In this document: positions 56,744 to 64,000 of the stretch, piece after piece
Numbering within the stretch: position 1 is the first letter of the stretch
Layout: the number at the start of each line of letters is the position of its first letter
Assembly: GCF_020099275.1 (NCBI RefSeq)
Contig: NZ_CP083646.1
Span: 806,001 to 870,000, forward strand
Direction: 5' to 3'
DNA from: Corynebacterium falsenii
Lineage (GTDB): Bacteria > Actinomycetota > Actinomycetes > Mycobacteriales > Mycobacteriaceae
Length of the DNA: 64,000 bases
Notes under the pieces: generated by a model
Told to the model about the DNA's origin: nothing
The model's input: only the letters and a program-made list of their open reading frames with translations
The model's database searches: none
Position numbers and translations under genes: made by a program

Positions 56744-56913
56744 GATGTGATCCTCCATCTGAGGCGATTGCTTCGAATACGTCGAAAGATATTTGAAAAA
56801 CGTCTGCCAATAAGATTAGCCGGAAATAGGGGCTAACACATAGCCGGATAGGAGATTCACTGGTTCATCCTGGTGGGATTCGCCCCAAATGCGGGTGACG
56901 TGCCGATGTGCGG

Positions 56914-56919
56914 TAGAAT
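56914..56919 (+). promoter_or_regulatory. Candidate -10 box of carD
   Basis: TAGAAT lies 75 bases before the carD ATG. A GTGACG 13 bases upstream is too close to be a normal -35. The leader that follows repeats ACAACGGGA. Confidence 0.4.
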
Positions 56920-56994
56920 TGCTCGGTGTGAAAGTGCGGCCCGGACGGGGAGCAACAACGGGAGCTACAACGGGAAGGACATAGAGGAACACTC

Positions 56995-57597
56995 ATGGAG
57001 TTCAAGGTCGGAGACACTGTCGTTTACCCCCACCACGGAGCCGCCGTCATCGAGGGGATCGAGCAGCGCCAATTCAAGGGGGAAACGGTCGATTACCTGG
57101 TGCTGCGCATCAACCAGGGTGACCTGTCCGTGCGCGTTCCCGCCGCCAACGCCGAGAAGGTCGGCGTGCGCGACGTGGTGGGCGAAGAAGGCCTGCGCAA
57201 GGTCTTCTCGGTGCTGCGCGAAACCGACGTGGAGGAGGCCGGTAACTGGTCCCGCCGCTACAAGGCCAACCAAGAGCGGCTGACCTCTGGCGATGTCAAT
57301 AAGGTCGCTGAGGTTGTGCGCGACTTGTGGCGTCGAGACCAAGACCGTGGCCTATCCGCCGGCGAGAAGCGCATGCTCGCCAAGGCCCGGCAGATCCTCG
57401 TGGGCGAACTGGCGCTCGCCGAGGGTGTGGACGATAAGAAGACCGACGCGCTCCTGGAGGAAATGCAGGAGGCCATCAAGCGCCACCGCGCCAAGGCCGA
57501 GGCCGCTCGCGCCGCGGGACTCTCCGACGATGACGAGGCCGGTTCCAAGGGCCCAATCGACTTGGATGAAGAGCTCGACATGGACGACGACGAGTAG
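56995..57597 (+). CDS. carD: RNA polymerase-binding transcription regulator CarD
   Basis: A 200-residue regulator that binds the RNA polymerase beta subunit and stabilises open promoters, important for rRNA transcription in actinobacteria. The N-terminal Tudor-like RNAP-interaction domain begins [19 protein letters not shown]. The C-terminal helical DNA-binding domain contains [15 protein letters not shown] and [22 protein letters not shown], with the conserved Trp that wedges the promoter. The last 40 residues are an acidic Asp/Glu tail, longer than in mycobacteria (162 residues). It starts the carD-ispD-ispF run, with ispD beginning 15 bases after the stop. GAGGAAC precedes the ATG. Confidence 0.95.
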   Translation: MEFKVGDTVVYPHHGAAVIEGIEQRQFKGETVDYLVLRINQGDLSVRVPAANAEKVGVRDVVGEEGLRKVFSVLRETDVEEAGNWSRRYKANQERLTSGDVNKVAEVVRDLWRRDQDRGLSAGEKRMLAKARQILVGELALAEGVDDKKTDALLEEMQEAIKRHRAKAEAARAAGLSDDDEAGSKGPIDLDEELDMDDDE

Positions 57598-57612
57598 CGG
57601 TTCTCCCTCACC

Positions 57613-58506
57613 GTGGCTTTCGACCGACCCGTATATGCCCTGGTAGCGGCCGCAGGAAGCGGTACGCGCCTGGGCTTTTCCACGCCCAAGGCCTTCGTTG
57701 AGCTGACCGGGCGGTCTCTGCTGGAGCGCTCCCTCGACGCACTCGCGGAGTCCGGCTGCATCGACCACGCCATCGTGCTGGTCAGCGCCGACATGCGCAC
57801 CGCGGCCGAGGATCTGCTGGCCCGCACCGACAACGTGGCCGCGTGGGGGCCGATGAGTACCTCCGTGTGCCTCGGCGGCGGCGAGCGCGTGGATTCTGTC
57901 TTCGCCGGGTTGGAAGAACTCGAGCGCTGCGGCGTGGCTGCGGGCAGCCTTGTTGCTGTTCACGATGCCGCCCGCTGCCTCATTCCCGCCGACATGGTTC
58001 GGCAGGTCGTGGATCGCGCGGGTCGAGGCGTGGAGACAGGCGCGTGGGATGGGGCTGTGCCCGTGCTGCCCGTCACCGACACCATCAAGATCGTGGACCA
58101 CGCGAGTTCCGGGCCTGCGGACGGTGCGCTGCTCGTGGAGCAGACCCCCGCCCGGCACACCCTGCGCGCGGCGGTGACGCCCCAGGTGTTCAACGTGGAC
58201 ACTCTGCTGGAGGCGAATCGGCAGTACTTCGACACGGTGGAGATCGCCTCGGCGCACCCTACGGGATCTGGGGGCGGCAACCCGGTGCCGATGGCTACGG
58301 ATGATTCCTCCATCATGGAGCTCGCGGGCAAGCGCGTGCTTGCGGTAGACGCCGACCCGCTCGCCATGAAGATCACCACCCCGCAGGATTACCGAATCGC
58401 GGAGATGCTGGTGGGGGCGCGTGGGGGCGTCGAGAATAAGGATGCCGAGAGCACCGAGAGTGCCGAGAGTGTCGAGAGCAAGGGTGAGACGGCAGATGGA
58501 GAGTAA
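57613..58506 (+). CDS. ispD: 2-C-methyl-D-erythritol 4-phosphate cytidylyltransferase
   Basis: A 297-residue MEP-pathway enzyme that adds CMP to methylerythritol phosphate. The CTP-binding [20 protein letters not shown] lies near residue 10. [14 protein letters not shown] near 116 is the second signature. [15 protein letters not shown] near 190 and [18 protein letters not shown] near 232 complete the pattern. The C-terminal 25 residues are a Glu/Ser repeat ([11 protein letters not shown]) absent from the catalytic fold. The GTG start lies 15 bases after carD. ispF starts 10 bases after its stop. Confidence 0.95.
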   Translation: MAFDRPVYALVAAAGSGTRLGFSTPKAFVELTGRSLLERSLDALAESGCIDHAIVLVSADMRTAAEDLLARTDNVAAWGPMSTSVCLGGGERVDSVFAGLEELERCGVAAGSLVAVHDAARCLIPADMVRQVVDRAGRGVETGAWDGAVPVLPVTDTIKIVDHASSGPADGALLVEQTPARHTLRAAVTPQVFNVDTLLEANRQYFDTVEIASAHPTGSGGGNPVPMATDDSSIMELAGKRVLAVDADPLAMKITTPQDYRIAEMLVGARGGVENKDAESTESAESVESKGETADGE

Positions 58507-58516
58507 AGGAGCGGGG

Positions 58517-58990
58517 ATGATCCCACGAGTTGGCATTGCAACGGACGCGCACCAGCGCGAGGCGGGCAAGGAATGCTGGATGGCGTGCTTGCTGTTCGAG
58601 GGCGAGGACGGCTGCGAGGGACATTCCGATGGCGATGTGGTCGCACATGCGGTTGTCGACGCCCTACTGAGCGCATCCGGGCTGGGTGACCTGGGAAGTT
58701 TCGTGGGCGTTGGGCGGAAGGAATACGACAACGTCTCTGGCGAACGGCTGCTGCGTGAATGCCGGGAATTGCTGGAATCGAAGGGTTTTCGGATCGGCAA
58801 CGCGGCGGTGCAGATGGTGGGTAACCGCCCGAAGATGGGTCCGCGCCGCGAGGAGGCGGAGCGGGTGATGGGGGAGATCCTCGGCGCGCCGGTGCGTGTG
58901 TCGGCGACGACCACCGACGGGCTGGGCTTCACCGGGCGGGGTGAAGGTGTGGCTGCGGTGGCGACGGCGCTGGTGTTTGAGGGGGAGTAG
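58517..58990 (+). CDS. ispF: 2-C-methyl-D-erythritol 2,4-cyclodiphosphate synthase
   Basis: A 157-residue trimeric enzyme that closes the cyclodiphosphate ring in the MEP pathway. The metal site is in [12 protein letters not shown], and the second metal histidine in [19 protein letters not shown] near residue 36. The end [22 protein letters not shown] is the family signature, seen here from residue 130. The ATG at 58517 is chosen because AAAGGAG lies 5 bases upstream; an ATG at 58496 inside ispD is the alternative. It is the last gene before the CRISPR array. Confidence 0.95.
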   Translation: MIPRVGIATDAHQREAGKECWMACLLFEGEDGCEGHSDGDVVAHAVVDALLSASGLGDLGSFVGVGRKEYDNVSGERLLRECRELLESKGFRIGNAAVQMVGNRPKMGPRREEAERVMGEILGAPVRVSATTTDGLGFTGRGEGVAAVATALVFEGE

Positions 58991-59014
58991 GGGGGGTTAG
59001 GGCGCTGCAGGGGG

Positions 59015-62000
59015 CCGGTATCCCCGCGTGAGCGGGGAATAGGCTGGGGTTCTGTTCTCAATGCCTCTGATAAAGGGATCATCCCCGCCTGAGCGGGGAG
59101 CACGCGCTGCAGGAGGCTGCTGTTGGCCGTCAGGAGGGATCATCCCCGCCTGAGCGGGGAGCACGGGAGCGCGCCCATCACGGCCGTGAGTTCAGTAGGA
59201 TCATCCCCGCCTGAGCGGGGAGCACTGGCCGCGAGCGTGGCCGCGTCTAAGACGGCTGGGATCATCCCCGCCTGAGCGGGGAGCACTTACATGACCTGCA
59301 TGGTGCCCCCGGTCCAGACGGATCATCCCCGCCTGAGCGGGGAGCACGACTGGTTAAATCGGCTTGCCATGGATGATCTGGGATCATCCCCGCCTGAGCG
59401 GGGAGCACGGAAAGAAAATGGCCAGCAATAAGGTCGTTAAGGGATCATCCCCGCCTGAGCGGGGAGCACGTAGCTAACGCCATTGATGAGCAGTCCTGGT
59501 TCGGGATCATCCCCGCCTGAGCGGGGAGCACGGGCCGTTTTTCTTTAGGGGGAAAAGATGGCACGGATCATCCCCGCCTGAGCGGGGAGCACTCAATTGC
59601 CTGCCCTTTACAGACACTACCCACAGGATCATCCCCGCCTGAGCGGGGAGCACTCGCCGGTGGCGATTTCGGCGAGGCTCGGGTACGGATCATCCCCGCC
59701 TGAGCGGGGAGCACTCGGATTCCCCCACGGACACGCCACTCTCTTCGGGATCATCCCCGCCTGAGCGGAGAGCACGTGCTCGAAAACTGCCCTTGACCTG
59801 CGCAAACGGGATCATCCCCGCCTGAGCGGGGAGCACCCCATCTGATTCCACGTAGGAACCACAACGCCGGGATCATCCCCGCCTGAGCGGGGAGCACCTG
59901 GTCAAACGGTGGGCGCTACGACAACTGGTGGGATCATCCCCGCCTGAGCGGGGAGCACTCGTCACGAAGCTCCTGCAGCGTCGCGTAGGACGGATCATCC
60001 CCGCCTGAGCGGGGAGCACTGTTTGTTTTAGGTCATTTGAGGATAAGAAGGCGGATCATCCCCGCCTGAGCGGGGAGCACCAGATTTGACGAATCAGCGC
60101 ATCAACACGATCCGGATCATCCCCGCCTGAGCGGGGAGCACCTGATTGTTGATGTTGTGGATAAGTCGGGGTGGGGATCATCCCCGCCTGAGCGGGGAGC
60201 ACGCTTGATTGCCATTGCTACGCCACGGTGGGTGAGGGATCATCCCCGCCTGAGCGGGGAGCACACTTCCTCGCTGCGCAGGACGCCACGGCAACCGGGA
60301 TCATCCCCGCCTGAGCGGGGAGCACGCTTGTCGGAGGGGTCTGACCAATCGGCTTCGGGGATCATCCCCGCCTGAGCGGGGAGCACCTCCACGTGAAACG
60401 CCGCCAAGTGGCCGAGGAGGGATCATCCCCGCCTGAGCGGGGAGCACCATTCGCCGCGTTCGAGGCTTCGCTTGACGATGGGATCATCCCCGCCTGAGCG
60501 GGGAGCACCATGCTGCGGCGTCGTGGATGATTGCGCAGGGGGGATCATCCCCGCCTGAGCGGGGAGCACCCCAAAAAACATCCACTGTTTTCGCCAACCA
60601 GGGGATCATCCCCGCCTGAGCGGGGAGCACGGTGGGGTATTTCGCCGGGGCGTGGGAAACCGGGGGATCATCCCCGCCTGAGCGGGGAGCACTGGCGCAC
60701 CAGCGATGCCGACCGGTCGATCCCGGGATCATCCCCGCCTGAGCGGGGAGCACCGTCAAATTCTCAGGCAGTTTCATTGGTTTTCCGGATCATCCCCGCC
60801 TGAGCGGGGAGCACTCCGCCCGCCGGGGCCACAACTCCGGGGTTGCCGGATCATCCCCGCCTGAGCGGGGAGCACGGAGGAGCTGGTAGCCCGAATGGTT
60901 TTTCGTGGGGGATCATCCCCGCCTGAGCGGGGAGCACTTAGCCCTACCAAAAGACGGCATCACCCTAGACGGATCATCCCCGCCTGAGCGGGGAGCACTC
61001 GGCGATAGCATTCCAGGCATTACGGATACCGGGATCATCCCCGCCTGAGCGGGGAGCACAAAGACGGCATCACCCTAGACTTCGCATGATCCGGATCATC
61101 CCCGCCTGAGCGGGGAGCACGCCCGCGTTATCTCGTCGCGGTCGGATACCCCCGGATCATCCCCGCCTGAGCGGGGAGCACATCCTGCGGTCTGTCATGG
61201 CCGACGCGACGCGGGGATCATCCCCGCCTGAGCGGGGAGCACCACCGGCTACCGCCGTCCCTACTGCCAGCAGCGGGATCATCCCCGCCTGAGCGGGGAG
61301 CACCCTGGCCAGCCGTTTGATTGGCGTCCGATGGTGGGATCATCCCCGCCTGAGCGGGGAGCACCCTATCCGGTTAAGGCGATCTATCGGCTTTTTGGGA
61401 TCATCCCCGCCTGAGCGGGGAGCACCGTGGGCGGTTCCCGACGAATGGCGGATGTGGAGGATCATCCCCGCCTGAGCGGGGAGCACGCAGTGACGATCGA
61501 GCCGAAGACGCTCACCAAGGGATCATCCCCGCCTGAGCGGGGAGCACTTGGGGAGCTGCAGCTGCAGGATTTCCGAACAGGGATCATCCCCGCCTGAGCG
61601 GGGAGCACGGCAAGACCGCGTACTGGCAGTTCAACGAAGCGGGATCATCCCCGCCTGAGCGGGGAGCACGGAGGGACTTCCTCTCGTCTAGTGGTGATCT
61701 CAGGATCATCCCCGCCTGAGCGGGGAGCACTGTATCCAGGGAAAACTCACCTCGGGAAGTTCAGGATCATCCCCGCCTGAGCGGGGAGCACGAGAAGCAG
61801 CGCCTGATTGATAAGGCCGCGGGGGGATCATCCCCGCCTGAGCGGGGAGCACCAAGTACCAATCAGAGATCTGTTGGTGTTGTTCGGATCATCCCCGCCT
61901 GAGCGGGGAGCACTGGGGCAGTGTGAAAGACTCCCCGAACCCGTTGGGATCATCCCCGCCTGAGCGGGGAGCACAACGTCGTCTTGAACTGGGCGTATTG

Positions 62001-63562
62001 GCTATGCGGATCATCCCCGCCTGAGCGGGGAGCACCTTTCCTCACTTCCATAGTTAGGCTAACCTCACGGATCATCCCCGCCTGAGCGGGGAGCACCTTT
62101 CCTCACTTCCATAGTTAAGCTAACCTCACGGATCATCCCCGCCTGAGCGGGGAGCACGCCGGTCGATCCGGCTACTGTGCAGGAGGGCGCGGATCATCCC
62201 CGCCTGAGCGGGGAGCACGTCACCATGGGGGCAGTGCCCCACCGGACCTGCGGATCATCCCCGCCTGAGCGGGGAGCACGACATGGAGACGAATGAGGAC
62301 CCGCTGGAGCACGGATCATCCCCGCCTGAGCGGGGAGCACGAAGGATGGTGTGAGGCGCAGGTGGTCTACGAGGGATCATCCCCGCCTGAGCGGGGAGCA
62401 CCCTTAGTGGACGCTAGGGAATTGAACCCCATAGGGATCATCCCCGCCTGAGCGGGGAGCACCTTTTCCTCATATTCGCCCTCTTCGATACCTAGGGATC
62501 ATCCCCGCCTGAGCGGGGAGCACCTTTTCCTCATATTCGCCCTCTTCGATACCTAGGGATCATCCCCGCCTGAGCGGGGAGCACCACGGGACTAAAAACG
62601 ACTCAATCCGGCTTAACGGATCATCCCCGCCTGAGCGGGGAGCACGCGGCTAATATGCTGCACCGTCAAGCGCGACCACGGATCATCCCCGCCTGAGCGG
62701 GGAGCACCGCCTCCGTTTTTGAAGCCGTTGTCGGACACGGGGATCATCCCCGCCTGAGCGGGGAGCACGTCGCGGCTGGTGTTCTGGGGAAGGATTCCTC
62801 GGGGATCATCCCCGCCTGAGCGGGGAGCACACATCGCGTCATGCTTAGTGGATTCTTGTTTCAGGATCATCCCCGCCTGAGCGGGGAGCACCATAACCGC
62901 AGGTCAGGCCGTGTTTTTGGTGTGGGATCATCCCCGCCTGAGCGGGGAGCACGGGTAGCTAGGCTAGTTCAACCCGGATTATGTGGGATCATCCCCGCCT
63001 GAGCGGGGAGCACATGTGGGCTATCAGTTGCGCTACTGTAATTGAGGGATCATCCCCGCCTGAGCGGGGAGCACCGTGAGGGGGTGTATCACGCGCGGGT
63101 GCGTGCGGGATCATCCCCGCCTGAGCGGGGAGCACACGCCAGGACGATACGCGCTGTTCAGCGTTGCGGGATCATCCCCGCCTGAGCGGGGAGCACGACT
63201 GGTTGAATCGGCTTGCCATGGATGATCTGGGATCATCCCCGCCTGAGCGGGGAGCACCCGAACACTGGAATGATCGTGCCGTTCTTCACAGGATCATCCC
63301 CGCCTGAGCGGGGAGCACTGGACAAGTCTGGGTGGTGGTCGCAGACTGCTGGGATCATCCCCGCCTGAGCGGGGAGCACGACAGCAGCTGCAGCATATCG
63401 TCACCCTGCAGCGGATCATCCCCGCCTGAGCGGGGAGCACTGCGCGAGGATCGCCCGCGCCCGCAGGAGGGACGGATCATCCCCGCCTGAGCGGGGAGCA
63501 CTTGATCCGCCGCGTGGAGGGGCAGCATCGGGTGGGATCATCCCCGCCTGAGCGGGGAGCAC
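59015..63562 (-). CRISPR. Type I-E CRISPR array, 74 canonical repeats plus a degenerate end repeat
   Basis: The 28-base repeat reads GTGCTCCCCGC, then TCAGGCGGGG, then ATGATCC on the minus strand, the typical actinobacterial I-E form with an ATGATCC 5' handle. Canonical repeats run from 59076 to 63562 with 61-base periodicity. 67 of the 73 intervals are exactly 61 and six are 62, so spacers are 33 or 34 bases. A 75th, strongly diverged copy at 59015-59042 marks the old end. The repeat at 59748 has one substitution (GCGGAGAG). The degenerate repeat on the left and cas2e on the right agree that the leader is on the right and that transcription runs leftward. Several spacers are duplicated or overlap. 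Confidence 0.98.
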
Positions 63563-63652
63563 ACTACTTGAACAGCAGCTATGTGATCCTACAGAGACAA
63601 TTTACATCACTTTGCCTTCTAGGATCGGCGGAGAGTGCCCAGGGGGAGTGCC
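63563..63652 (-). promoter_or_regulatory. CRISPR leader
   Basis: These 90 bases lie between the cas2e stop and the first repeat. The part next to the repeats is AT-richer than the surroundings (TGATGTAAATTGTCTCTG on the minus strand) and holds TAGGAT (63586-63591) as a -10-like box, about 20 bases before the first repeat. New spacers should enter at 63562. Confidence 0.65.
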
Positions 63653-64000
63653 CTAACCGCGCCGCCTTTTCGCTTTTCGATATCGCGATTGCTTCGACCA
63701 CCCTGCCTTCAGCGAGCTCGATTGGTTGGAGATCGGCCGGCGTATGAGGGTGAGGCCGTCGTAGTCCACAGGCTTCCACTGAGCCCGGTGAACACGAATT
63801 TCGAAACCAGATTCTGTATCTCGGGATGGAAAGGTCATGATAGCCCTTCCTGACTTCACTTCATCGGTGACAGTGAACCATAGTTCATCTCTGACTCGCT
63901 TATTTACCCGACCCACGTAGACACCGGGCTCGATCTCAAAAAGCCAGCGGGTGAGGTACCCGCGAATCCGTTGAGGGCAAGCAGTGATGACAAGTGTGAT
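63653..64000 (-). CDS. cas2e: CRISPR-associated protein Cas2, type I-E (start lies outside the window)
   Basis: 115 visible residues of Cas2e, which with Cas1 inserts new spacers. ITACPQRIRGYLTRWLFEI at the right edge and PGVYVGRVNKRVRDELW match the Cas2e beta-alpha-beta core. FPSRDTESGFEIRVHR and the DYDGLTLIRRP segment near the end are also characteristic. A 20-residue basic tail follows (SKQSRYRKAKRRRG). Only a few N-terminal residues should be missing. The gene ends 90 bases from the array, so cas1 and the cascade genes are expected beyond 64000. Confidence 0.93.
   Translation of the reverse strand: MTLVITACPQRIRGYLTRWLFEIEPGVYVGRVNKRVRDELWFTVTDEVKSGRAIMTFPSRDTESGFEIRVHRAQWKPVDYDGLTLIRRPISNQSSSLKAGWSKQSRYRKAKRRRG

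Noticed and set aside
62036..62129. A spacer match to the porA upstream region (shared CTCACTTCC)
   Set aside because: Only nine bases are shared with 3311-3319, which is expected by chance and too short for targeting.
60157..63747. Several open frames inside the CRISPR array (for example 60157-60375, 60484-60777 and 62613-62894)
   Set aside because: They are translations of the repeat unit (SSPPERGA or LPAQAGMIP) and not genes.

Overview
The window is a high-GC actinobacterial chromosome segment, almost certainly from a Corynebacterium. The evidence is gene order and family content: groEL2, porH, porA and ppk2 in the corynebacterial order; a ppa/dacB/tilS/hpt/ftsH/folEPBK block; clpC with a ClgR box; and radA, an LpqE-like lipoprotein, carD, ispD and ispF in the order known from mycobacteria and corynebacteria. 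Many starts are GTG, and many genes have a -10 box only 7-8 bases before the start codon (leaderless mRNAs). The species cannot be fixed from sequence alone.

Layout. 1-4.8 kb: the N-terminal part of an M20 peptidase, groEL2 with an HrcA/CIRCE operator, two tiny cell-envelope porin genes and polyphosphate kinase 2. 4.8-9.3 kb: a leaderless two-gene operon of a MarR regulator and a 1337-residue Pls/PosA-type NRPS, an adenylation-carrier-membrane enzyme whose specificity residues look lysine-like. 9.4-12.8 kb: rhodanese, a CtpE-like P-type ATPase and pyrophosphatase. 12.9-24.9 kb: a long plus-strand housekeeping run (dacB, tilS, hpt, ftsH, folE, folP, folB, folK, two membrane proteins, a DUF2520 protein, panC). 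24.9-32.9 kb: an unknown protein, an HdeD-like membrane protein and a sugar block (aldose epimerase, sodium:solute symporter, small membrane protein, galT, galK). 32.9-38.3 kb: panD, lysS, csaA and a pair of acyl-CoA dehydrogenases.

38.3-42.1 kb is a lower-GC accessory island: a frameshifted unknown gene with a tiny membrane ORF behind it, a single-pass secreted-domain protein, a membrane protein with a degenerate J domain, and an LppP/LprE-type lipoprotein. 42.1-58.9 kb returns to core genes: thiD, a gene remnant, an acyl-CoA ligase, clpC, brnQ, a TetR-controlled ABC exporter, mutY, carbonic anhydrase, an anchored secreted protein, radA, an LpqE-like lipoprotein, carD, ispD and ispF.

59.0-64.0 kb is a type I-E CRISPR array with 74 canonical repeats plus one degenerate terminal repeat. 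It reads right to left, from a leader next to cas2e at the right edge of the window. Several spacers repeat or overlap one another, which records repeated encounters with related invaders and reveals a candidate PAM.

The loci most worth following up are the Pls/PosA NRPS, the lower-GC island, and the repeated and overlapping CRISPR spacers, including a spacer pair that resembles a DtxR iron box.
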